Assembly (NCBI GenBank): GCA_012490785.1
Contig: JAAXCT010000039.1
Span: 930,001-994,000 of the forward strand
From: Eragrostis nindensis
Lineage: Eukaryota; Streptophyta; Magnoliopsida; Poales; Poaceae
DNA: 64,000 nucleotides
Direction: 5' to 3'
The position numbers and the translations under genes are program-made. Below, piece after piece: positions 21,466 to 31,863 of the stretch (the stretch's first letter is position 1; each line of letters starts with the position of its first letter). Under the pieces are notes generated by a model that was not told where the DNA came from, did no database searches, and saw only the letters and a program-made list of their open reading frames with translations.

Positions 21466-23911
21466 ATGGAGGGCGTGGGCGCGCGTCTGGGACGCACCTC
21501 GGCGCGCTACGGGCCCGCGACAACGTTCACCGGACCCGTTAGGAAGTGGCGCAAGGAGTGGGTCCCCGTCGCCGCACCCGCCGCCGCCGCCAACGGCGGG
21601 GCGGCGTCCTCTACGGGGACCGGCTCTGGCAGCGGGTCCCGAGGGAATAATCTCCTCCTGTTCAAGTGGGCCCCGGCGAACGGGGCCAACGGGGGCGGAG
21701 ACGGGGACCAGGCGGCGGCGGAGCCGGCCCCGAGACGGCGGCGGTACGTGCCGGTGAGGACTCTTGAGAAGAACTGCTTGCTTTCGTTTGGTTGATTTCT
21801 TATTGTACGGTCGGTGCGAGGTTGTATCAGGATGGGATCTTTAGCTTCTTTTGGGCGACCTGTTGGCGCTGCGATTGAAAGATTCTGGATCTCGTGCGAG
21901 CCGAGTCTTGAATTTCATTTTTCATGTTTAGACTATATGAGGATTACTGGTTGGTGTCAGTAATCAGGGTGTGATTGGTTGAAACTGATGTGAATTCTGA
22001 TTTCAAATATGTTGGAGAATTCTACAATAGCTAATTTACTTGTTCCTGTTGCTGTGTGTTCAGTATAGTTAGGTTGGGGTTTGGGGCTGGTTTAGCAAGC
22101 TACTCTCGACCTCTTGGTTATTTCTGAAATTAATCTGAATTTGATTAGAGTTTAGTAGGCCAAGCTAAGTTAGTGTATTTACGAGATGGGCAGCTATTGT
22201 TAACTAATTCAAGCAGATATTGTGCTGCACCCTCGGTATAATTTAGTGGCTCATTAGATAAACAATTATCCAAATCTTTCTATATCAATGGAGTGTCTGT
22301 GCAATGAGAATTGACAGGTTCTCCGTTCTGGTGGAACCGCCAACAGTAGACAAACTGCAATGCTAGATTTGTTCATGAAGTTCCTGTGGTTTTGTATTGG
22401 GCACCGACAAAATATTATCCTCGGATTCAATCTTGGCTAAGAGTATTTTTTTTCCGTTTCTGGTTTCCCTTTTTGTTAACATTTGTCGCTACCTATTTTA
22501 TTCCTTGGAGTCAATCATGGCTAGAGTAAATTTTGTCGTTTCTGGTGTCCCTGTTTCTTTCCTGATTGCTGACTGCGAATATGTTTCATATCAGGCCAGC
22601 CTAATATAGTACAGCATTTACATGGCTACTAGTTGGCTACCTCTAACGACTTCTAACCGCATTTGGCGCGACTCTATATTTCCAATGGCTCTTATTGGGC
22701 TGGGGTACGCTCGATGGATTTTCATGCACATATATTGCTGGTATAGTGTGCTGTTTTGCTCTTATGTTACAATATTTGTGACCAAATTGAAATAACATAT
22801 ATTAGGTGCTTTTATTTTCCCATGAAAGCACGACGGTTATCTAGTGTTGTTAGTACTTACTGAAACTTGTTGAGAAGTTCCTTATCTGTGCATTATTTGT
22901 CGTCTGGAACAAGTGGCTCTTTGGCTCCCTGTACATATCTTGTCAATGGATATTTACCAAATCTCTTCACGTTACAGGTTTCTGTAGTTGAAGAGCAAAG
23001 GCAAGAATCTCCCGACTCTGACGATGAGAATAAGGCTAATGATGAAGACCCCTCATCAGAGCCATCAAATGGAAAGACTGATATCAATGATACACCTATG
23101 GATGAATCTCAGGTAACAAGGCCCCTTCAGCTGTGATGCCATCAATTTTCAAACATTTGGTTTGATATCATTTTGCTCTACTTATTCCTTAAGCATTCAC
23201 AGTAAATGCAGCATTTTGTCCTATTGATCATCTATTTGGTGGATGTTACAAAAACAAAGTTTCTGCTAATTTAGCTGCAAATGCATATAATTTTGCATCC
23301 CAAGCGTCAAGCCGTTTATGTGGAATCTCAATTTTATTGCCCCAGTTTTGAAGTATAAATATTTATTCAAATGGCAATCTCCCGTTGCCAATCCTGATAT
23401 TCCTATGAGTTCTGTTGTCGTATGATGCCTACAAACTCCTGGCCTAATTTCAAGCTTCATATACCATATAAAAGTGGTGGCTTCCTCGAGCATTCTATGT
23501 TCATTTGAATAACAAGTGATATGTAGTTTATTGAAATTGTGCGTGCAATTTTTTTAAGCCCCGGAAACAGTTCCCACAACCCATCCTGCCATTTTGTCAA
23601 TGTTTTATCACATTTACATTTGCAGCAGTTTGGGTTTTCATTGTGTTAAGTTCCTCCATTCTTTCTTTCATTTGCTGCTTCCTTCCCATCACGAACTGAA
23701 TAAAACTGTCCTATTTCAGGCATCAGATGAGGATGCTCGAGATTCCGGCAAAAATGGAGGAACAGATCTAAATTTGAATTTAGGTTTGAAAGACCCAGAT
23801 GGTGACAACGATGGTGATACAGAAGAGCAACAGGAGGCGGCCAAGAACCCGCAGACAGAAAATAGATTCAAAAGGAAATCTGTAACCCCTGACCTTGAGA
23901 TGAGAATGTAA
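21466..23911 (+). CDS. Plant-specific uncharacterised protein with LxLxL (EAR-type) motif, 3 exons
   Basis: Exons 21466-21753, 22978-23112 and 23720-23911 join in frame (RYVP|VSVVEEQ and DESQ|ASDED) to about 204 residues. The conserved-looking N-terminus is MEGVGARLGRTSARYGPAT, with a basic WRKEW segment and a stretch rich in Gly/Ala/Ser, then LLLFKWAP. Exon 2 is acidic (SPDSDDENKANDEDPSS). Exon 3 holds LNLNLGL at about residues 158-164, matching the LxLxL form of the EAR repression motif. The protein is highly polar and probably disordered. I recall similar plant proteins only as of unknown function. A nuclear or co-repressor-recruiting role is inference from the EAR-type motif alone. The ATG at 21466 lies in a strong context (CCGCCATGG). 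An upstream in-frame ATG at 21340 would add 42 residues of less plausible sequence. Confidence 0.78.
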
Positions 23912-24841
23912 CATGCTGCTTCATTTGTTTCTTGAATTCTTTACCATTTGCCTTCGGGCTAATCGTGTAACCTTAGATACATTGTTATTGTAGAGACAAT
24001 TCAACAAAAACAGATTACAGAACATGCATTGGTGTGAAGTGTTGGTATTCTTTGCGAAACGTAACTCGGAATATGAATTATGGTTACTCTTTGTCTTGTT
24101 CAATTGCTGTTCATCCGAAAGTCTACAGCAGGCAGCCGGTTTCGGTGCCAGTTTTTCCAAACAGGCAATGAACAGGCCTAAACATAACTGGTGAATTTAG
24201 ATGTTCAGGATTAGGCTCATGGCAGCTCTACTTTTGATTCGTGTTCCACTGCAGACTAGCAAAACCTGGCAGTGAAAAAACACTTTCGGACTGAAATTGG
24301 TCGGCAGCAGGTGGTCGCCTAAAACCTCTTTTGAACTGTGATATGATCGGCAACAAGTGGGCGACAGTTCATTTCATAGCAGAGGCAAAATTGTAGAGAT
24401 TGTATTGTACTGATTGTCGAGATAAGCAACATTTTAGCAATTGAATACAGATATAATTCAGAATGCACACCAAATCACCAACAAATCCACCACAAAAAGA
24501 AAAGAAAACAAGACATCGTCGATTTATTTTGGTGCAAATGTACTCCTTTACGTCAGACAGTTTCAGAGATGTCGCGTAAAATCATGTTTTTATTACTGTG
24601 ACCAGATGAAAAAGAACATTTTCTGGACTAACTTTTAACACAAATCATCTCATTGAACATGCACAATGCTCATCGTACCAAAAATTGGGGATTTGTACTA
24701 CAAAGCTCCTTCAGAAAAGGTAACCTACGATATATGCTTATCCAAGCGAAAAAAAAAATTAAGGGCAGCGGTGTATGCCTGATCATCACTGTGCCTGCCA
24801 TGTCCAATCTAAGTTCAGGTTAAGCCGAGCTGACATTTAGT
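23912..24841. other. Convergent 3' flanks of the EAR-motif and GrpE genes
   Basis: AT-rich sequence between two convergent genes, presumably both 3' UTRs. No additional gene recognised. Confidence 0.5.
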
Positions 24842-27800
24842 TTATTCCACCTTGCTTGATTCTTCCTCTGGCTCATCTTCTGTCGGCCCACCTTCTGTGA
24901 CACCAACTTCAGCAGGACGCAGAACACGATCATGTAACATGTAGCCAACCTGAAAAATTAATATGAACCATCAGCAATACCGCTGGGGGTAATACCATAT
25001 TGGAGAACAGCAAGGCATTTCGTATATCTAAAACGTTACTTCACAGAATTATAAAGGAATTCTTCTCGATAATTGCTGGGATTCCCATGAGACTCATCTG
25101 TTCCTTGAGATGGAAAATCGTATACTTCGATTGCCTCGAAGCTTCACAGCTCCCAAGGAATTTCATTTTCTCATAGATACAACACTTAGAAGTCAATAAC
25201 ATACCAACTAGTGGCCTCCTTAAAAGAAGAGTAACATAAGACCTTTAGTATGTATAGTCCAAATTAATACTAAAGGCTATGGATTTCGCTCTCAAAACCA
25301 CCTTCAAAATCAGGCCCTGATGTCCTTGTTGGGTGAAAATACTAGCCAGGTAGGGTTTGTATGATGAAGCAACATGAAAATGTGTGGTGCACAAAGGAGA
25401 AATAGAAGTAGGGTAAGTATTCATCAATTATGGAAGACTACACTATTCCTTGCTTATGTATGATTCCATTATGCAACATTAAGACTGGACTGGACTATCT
25501 GAATTCTTAACTCCGATGCAATTCCTACAATGCAATATGTCTGGACTATCTGAATTCTTAACTCCGATGCAATTCCTACAATGCAATATGTGGACCTAGT
25601 AGTTTCCCTCAGTAGTTTGTGCCTTCTAATGGCACTTTCCTCCCAGTGCTTAAATGTTCTAAATGGCGAAAACTATAACAATATTTATTGCTTTAAACAG
25701 TATTGAGACCGCTTCCTACTTGTTTAACATAAAAGTTAAAGAGTCTTTGTAACCATTTCGTTGACAAGAACAACTAATCGCAATAAGCTCATGGATGCTG
25801 ATATATACTGTAGATAGCTCATCTAAGCCCACAGATGTTCCTAGCAACAACATGATTCTAAATAAGCTTTCAAATCATTTTATATAACTTCTAAGGATCT
25901 CAACACTCATACTACTTGCTAGGGCAGCTTTATCAAAATACACTGTAAAACTCAGGTGCTGACAGCATATATAGCTCTCTGAAATCTCATTATCATGATA
26001 TGGATGTAATCTAGGCTTTAAAATCTGTCACGTTACTTAAACTCTACTAGCCAGGTAAGCTTAATCCACAGATACAATAAAGTATATTGTTTCCATTAAA
26101 ACTATTCTATAATAACCTGGGCAGTGCAAGGTCAACCACTGAGTCTCAGCAACCTATGGTTACCAAAAACTATTTAAAAATGCATACCTTGACAACAGCA
26201 GCAACAGTCCCTGAGGGTTTCGAAGGATCAGGAATTTGGAAAAGTGCATAGTGTCTGTTTGGATCAAATTTCTCATTCAGAGGATCAAACTTTTCAACTC
26301 CAAACTTCTTGAAGACCTGCACACATAACATAGTGTTAGATCTACAATAATCGAACTGTTAGCATGCATTCCAGAGGAACAATAAGAGTTCCAGAATGGA
26401 GAAGGTACATTTTGCATCCATGCGAGATTGCAAGGAATGGTAGCAAAACAGGTATACTGATATTCAGAGCAAAGATAGCATAGTTAACAATTATAATGAT
26501 TGAGCAAGAGAAAGTAGAGCTAAAATACCTCTCCAAGTTGCTTCTCGGTCATCTCAACACCCTCTAGTAGGGTCTTCAGTAGCGGCACCGCTTCATCAGA
26601 ATTATTCGATGTATCTATCTTTGAGAAACTTTCCTTGACAACAGATGATGCACGAGACAAATTGTCTGCAACATCTAACAGGCTCTTGGAGAAGCTCTGT
26701 ATAAACGAATAATCAATAACAATGAATCTACAAGGATAATGCAAAGGTGTATGAATCCATATAGAACAAAGACCAACACATCGAGGAGATACGTATCACA
26801 CACCTGTATCGCGTATTTCTTGGAGTTCTCAGATTCACGCTTAGTTCTAGCAATGACGTTCTCCATCTCTGCATAGCTGCGTAAAACCTTATCCTTCATG
26901 TCTTTAATCTCTAAGTCCTTAGACTTCAGTGATTCGTCCTTCTCAAGAAGAAGCTTCACAAGGTCCTCTTTTGATAGGTCCAAGTCTTCTGAATCTGAAT
27001 CAGAAAATGCAGTTCGTTTAGTAGCTCTCCTCCTCCTGTTAGGTTGGGACACAGAATCATGTGAACCTGCATCATGTGCCTTCTCAGCTCCAGGCACGTT
27101 ATCGGCTTCATTTGAAGCTTCAGTATTCACCCCAGCGCTTTTATTTGTCTCCTTATCATCTTGTTGAGGGGCGGAAGTTGAAAACCCAAACCTTTGAAAC
27201 GCCGATGTTGAGTAACGCCCTACATTATTAAACATAGGAACGACCTGCTTGCAAAGCAAAATGGTAAATGCATTATCAATATTGCAAAAATGAATCAATA
27301 TCAGTATACAAAATATCAATGCTGTAACTCTTTCTAAGTGTCTTGCTCTAGGACTTCTAATCCCGAACTTGCTGTGCTACCATGTCAAATAAAATAAAAT
27401 CAGTATACAAAAGACCCAAAAAAAAAAAAGAAAATCTGCCAGCATTGCCTCAGTATTCTTAGGGGGCGTCTTTAACCGTTTTATCCATGAGGTGAAACAC
27501 GCCGGCAGTTCAGAGGTTTGATGCCTCTACTCAAAACACAAACCCTAGGAAAGTAATGTTTCACCAAGTTAATCCACAGGGATACCTAATTAGCGGTTCA
27601 ATTGCCCGAACGACTATATCAAAACCCACAATTTGGCCATTGCGAAGTTCACTAGCCCCTAATCTGTCAACAAGACAATTAACTATACAAGCAATGAAGC
27701 GTACCCCACATCCAGGCTGCCCCAAAACAGCTAAACCAGCGCAGCCGGATCGAAAATTTTACGAGATTCGCAAGAGGACTGCGAGTAGAATCCCCACCTT

Positions 27801-27923
27801 GATCGAAGCGCAGGGCTCCGCCGCCGCCAGCAGCGACGACGCCGCCGGACGCCTGGCCGCCGCAGCCAGTGCGGAGGTAACGCCTTGCCTGGAGATTCGC
27901 GCGAGGACGCGCGCCGCCGCCAT
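24842..27923 (-). CDS. Mitochondrial GrpE co-chaperone (Mge1-like), 5 exons
   Basis: Minus-strand exons 27798-27923, 26804-27244, 26529-26696, 26188-26316 and 24842-24949 join in frame to about 323 residues with GT-AG introns. GrpE is the nucleotide-exchange factor of mitochondrial Hsp70, driving ADP release during protein import and folding in the matrix. The N-terminus (1-42) is Arg/Ala-rich without acidic residues, a typical mitochondrial presequence. An acidic, low-complexity spacer (to about 130) includes FSDSDSEDLDLSKEDL. A long coiled coil follows (SKDLEIKDMKDKVLRSYAEM, ARTKRESE), then the dimer/helical part in exon 3. The C-terminal beta domain has HYALFQIPDPS in exon 4 and GYMLHDRVLRPAEVGV in exon 5, which together form the GrpE signature area. 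Intron 4 (about 1.24 kb) contains a perfect tandem duplication. Confidence 0.93.
25490..25591. repeat. Perfect 51-bp tandem duplication in GrpE intron 4
   Basis: 25490-25540 and 25541-25591 are identical, beginning CTGGACTATCTGAATTCTTA. A recent duplication without a coding effect. Confidence 0.95.
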
Positions 27924-29826
27924 CTTATTCTGCCGGAATCGCGGCGAGGGAGGAAGAGGGGAAGGAACAATTTGTTTGCGGCGAGAGGAATCCGGTGGAG
28001 GCGGCCAGAGCGGCGACGGAAGAAGGGTCTGGAAGGGTTTTGGCCGCTTGGAGAAAGGGATATTTGTGCAAAAGACCGTTATGCCCTGCGTTTGAGTTGG
28101 AAGCGAAGGATGTTTCCGTCTTTTGGGCCCCCGGTTTATGGCAACGGACGTGTCCTGCAAGAAGAGAGTGTTTAATGCGTGACTAGCAGATTGCCCGTGC
28201 TTCGCCACGGAGCTTAATACATAAAAGTTTAGTCAATATAAACTAAACTATAGCATACCATTTGTGGCAAAAATACGAGTCCCAACACACTATTGTACAT
28301 CCTCAGGTAGTTTGCCTGGAGATATATACATTGTGCTGTAACTAAAGACTCCAGTTCGATTTGGGGTACTTCTAACTTTGACATTTGTTAGTGATTAGTG
28401 TGTACTGCGGTACTGCTGCTCGGGTCAAATTGTGGATGAAGGGATAACTCAGGTCTAATCTCAACAGTACCTTCTCGTTGGGTCTTTGAACAAATCGAAT
28501 TAATTAACCTGCTCTCATAGCCAATCGAGTTCTGCTCTTTTTCTTAATCGAGCTCGTGGCCCCAAACCAAGGAAAACCAGCGGCTGCTTTCCAAATCGAT
28601 TTGTCCCAAAGACGTTTGCGGTGGACGCGGCAGAAGATGTATATTCATACTTGCATCGGTGAACTGGATTGTTTCTTTTTTTCTGTGCGGATTCGTTCAT
28701 CCGTAGCTCAGAAAGCAGTTAGAAGCTTCATCTTGATTCACGGGCATAAATGGAGCTAGAGTTGCGGCAGTGGAGGAAGATGGAGACAGGACGCCGGCAG
28801 CACGTCGTGCCTCCCTGCCACCGTCTTCTTCGTCGCCAGTCGACCCATGGAGCAGCTGTTCCAGTCGCCAGAACCTGAGGTGAGGTCCGTGAGGAGCAAG
28901 GTGGGGCGGCGAAGCCTCTTGGACGCCTTTGCCAGCGACGTTCAGCCATGCCATCTTCCTCATCCACCCATCCCCAATTCACTGCGACGGTGGCCGTCTT
29001 CCTCGTCCCGCCGTCCCTCGGCCCATCCACCGTGGGGCCTCCTGCCTCCACTTCCGTCGCACACTCCGTCACCGACGCTCTCCACATGGGGCCTTGCATC
29101 CAAGAGCAGAGAGGAGGACGGCGACGAAAGGCAGATACGCCACTGACTGCAAAGGCCGTGGCCCACGGGGCATGTCCTCGCCGGCGTCACGCAGAGCAAT
29201 CGCCCGAATCTACAGGGGATCGAATTTTTCCTTTTCCCCGTGAGGGACTCACGACCCTGTCCGCTTGGGCGTGGCTTTGCTTGTGTGCTGGAGGGTGAGG
29301 ACTGAGGGGCATAGTCGGGCCCACCTATCGGCGCGCTATCCTGAGCGGGGGCGACGGACCACGACCGGCCACCACCAACTCGTTCTTTTATGGATGGTAA
29401 AGATATCTCGATGCACCTGCAAGGTGTTGAGCCGAATTAGTAAACTAATATATAGTAGTAAATCAAAGAATGAATTATTGGTACACAAAAATGTACATAT
29501 CAATAATTGATAAATCACTCGTGCTATATTAAAACATATTTAACAAGGCTTCCGCTTTGTTCTAACTGAGGCTTCTCCCGCTACTATGAAATTGAGTAGA
29601 AGTATGTTGAAAAATGAATTAACGGAATGTGTTCTTTTGTTTTCTAGATGGATGAGAAACTTAGAATTGCTCATGATGTCATCTATGTGTAACTTTTTTG
29701 CAGTGGGGGAGCTTGAGGCAAGAGTCCGGGGTGGCGGCTCCATTGATTAAGCGAAAAATTAGTGAACAATAGCTAATTTTCTGTTTATCCAGTGTAGATT
29801 TGTGCAAGGCAGGGGGCTATGGCCTA
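27924..29826. other. GrpE 5' flank and unassigned GC-rich repeat-like stretch
   Basis: 27924 to about 28160 is the GC-rich leader/promoter side of the minus-strand GrpE gene. From about 28183 a motif ATTGCCCGTGCTTCGCCACGG appears. Words of this style recur in grass genomes at the edge of repeats; a related one is at about 32625-32655. 28740-29350 is GC-rich with overlapping open frames on both strands (up to 123 residues) and no recognisable domain. I do not call a gene here. It may be captured sequence inside a transposon. Confidence 0.35.
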
Positions 29827-31150
29827 CCATTACAAGAAATTTGGCTTTCTATCATGATTGATCATTGTCACAAAAATTAGATTTTATGCCATCTTGACCA
29901 ATTTGTGACGGTAGAGTGACAAATATGCGTCCGTCATCTATCAAGCATTTATGATTATGTCTTGTGATGAAATCATGTTTTTTCGTCATAATCTTTGTGA
30001 TGAAAACATGTTTTTTTGTCATAATCTTTGTGATGTTAATTCTGCCGTCCCAAAATAATATGACAAGCCAAAAATGTTACAAAATACATTTTAGCCTTAC
30101 AAAAACCCATAAACTAACCAGCTTTGTTGTGGCCTTAACTCGATTATTGGCTTTTTTTCATTTTACACATCAATCTATGTAGAAAAATAAATTAGTAATA
30201 ACCTTGTTCTTTTATTACCACCATTTAGCGATTTCGTGTGCGCTAAATTCATATGGGCCCTGATTATTCTATGACTATTTTATTATTTTTGTATGAGTCT
30301 GTTTCTTTTTTTTATAATTATATCAATTTTTCGGCCTGATTCTAATCAGATTGTGAACTGGACCCATTTACACATAAATATGATCAACATACAATTCATG
30401 AACTGAATGCACTACGCATACAACTCATCGCCATCAATAGAATACACAAACAACTCATGGCTATCAACAGAATACACATCAGCCCACAGCCTCACATTTC
30501 AACATAATAACCAGTTACAAATAGTAGCAAAGCTCAACATTGGCAATAGAAAACCCACAAGTCTTGCAGTGTTTCATGGATCTCTCAGTGTGGTTACGGT
30601 CACAGCCAAATTAAAAGATCACTAGCACATTATTATGCTCCAGCCCAATTCACATGTGCAAGTAGCGAGATAAGGTCCACAGTTTCTTGCAAATTAGCAA
30701 ATAACATAGATGATGCGGTGATGTTATTAAGGGTTATAATTAACCTACTCCTTGTTGACGCCAAAGGCACCACAGAAAAACAGCATTGGTTGCCTCATAT
30801 CGCTTCCTCAACTCATCCATCTTTTCGTGTTGTTTTTGTCTTGCTTGTGTCCATCTCCTACTTTTTCTTTCTTGCTTGTTTCATCTCCTCCCGGTTGCTT
30901 CTCTCTTGCCGCTTCATATTCCACCACCTTCTTGTTTAAGGCTTTAAATTTATCTCTAAGGTCTGTAACACTTTGCTTCTCTGCCTCAACTTGAGCCTCA
31001 AGTTCATGTACACGTGCTTTGGAGCTTCTTTTGGGCACTGCTGTCTCAAGGCCAACATTTCGAAGACATGTTCTTGAAGGCAACACTTGTCCAATAGCTT
31101 CTGCAGGAGTCTTTGGTGCCTCCCCTTCTTGTGTTGGTTCATCCATAATG
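29827..31150. mobile_element. CACTA (En/Spm) remnant
   Basis: The left end ATTACAAGAAATTTGGC resembles the CACTACAAGAAA terminus of CACTA elements by one or two changes. It is followed by the usual subterminal array: TTTTTCGTCATAATCTTTGTGATGA and variants occur twice at about 29975-30030, and other GTGACG/TCACAA words are frequent. A short coiled-coil frame of transposon type lies further in (30808-31146, minus). A 31-bp word (CAACTCATCGCCATCAATAG...) is tandemly repeated at about 30419-30478. The opposite terminus was not found. Confidence 0.5.
30808..31146 (-). pseudogene. CACTA-associated coiled-coil (TNP1-like) C-terminal fragment
   Basis: 112 residues with GQVLPSRTCLRNVGLET, a heptad-like coiled coil (SSKARVHELEAQVEAEKQSV, LRDKFKALNKKVVEYEAAR) and a basic tail. 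The arrangement resembles the end of plant Ptta/En/Spm-type transposon proteins. There is no DNA-binding or catalytic domain upstream, so it is a fragment. The assignment rests on style and position. Confidence 0.45.
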
Positions 31151-31239
31151 GCCTACATTTGCTCCTAACAATAGCAAGAAAATAGCATGAGACCTAAATA
31201 TAGTTTACACTACAGTAATGCTATCAACACATGCCAATG

Positions 31240-31350
31240 AACCTCAAGAGAGATGCCAGTTCTTTAGAGTGGTAAGGCTAGAGAGATGTGGAGTGGTAAG
31301 GCTTTCTAGGCTCTCAGTCACGGGTTCGACTCTTAGTAAAAACATTTTTT
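31240..31350 (+). repeat. SINE-like tRNA-derived fragment
   Basis: GTGGTAAGGCT followed about 30 bp later by a Pol III B-box match (CGGGTTCGACTC), then a short spacer and a T-run, as in grass p-SINE-type elements that end in T. The A box is weak. Confidence 0.4.
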
Positions 31351-31632
31351 TTTCTTTTCTTTTGATGCCGAAACGGTTGAATTGTGGCGCATGGAGGAGT
31401 GGGATAAAATCAGCTGACGGCTGATGGTTTTTTTTCTTTTTTATTTCATTCTCCATTTCAACTAGTTCTGAAATCAACCCATGGCTGATGGTTTTTTTTT
31501 CTTTTCAATTTAAACTAATTCTTAAAATATACTTGTATTTCAAAGATTGGTTATTTTACTATGAAAATATACTTGGAATTATAAAAGTATAGTAGCAATG
31601 AGACTCACAATTCCTACTAGTTAAAAAAACTA

Positions 31633-31863
31633 GGGGCTGTTTGGTTTGCTTCCAAAGCTTGCCACATCCCGCCACAACTTCCTATCACAAAAATACGGCC
31701 AACGCTTGGTTCGCGACCAGAAATGTGGCGTAGTGTGGCGCGGCTGCAGAGCTCCCATTCATTTGCGCACCGCGCGGCGACGAAAATTGTGGTGGACGAT
31801 TTCGTCGCCAAACCTTTGGGCACCGGCGGCGTGGCAATCATCGGTAGGCTTCCAAACAAGCCT
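31633..31863. mobile_element. MITE with GGGGCTGTTTGG termini, copy 2
   Basis: The left end GGGGCTGTTTGGTTTGCTTC and right end TAGGCTTCCAAACAAGCC are inverse repeats. The interior carries GTGGCGTAGTGTGGCGCGGC words shared with the element at 845-1070. About 231 bp, non-coding. Confidence 0.65.

Noticed and set aside
28728..29298. Frames of 79-123 residues on both strands, considered as a gene
   Set aside because: Compositional open frames in GC-rich DNA, mutually overlapping, no domain, no splice-supported continuation.
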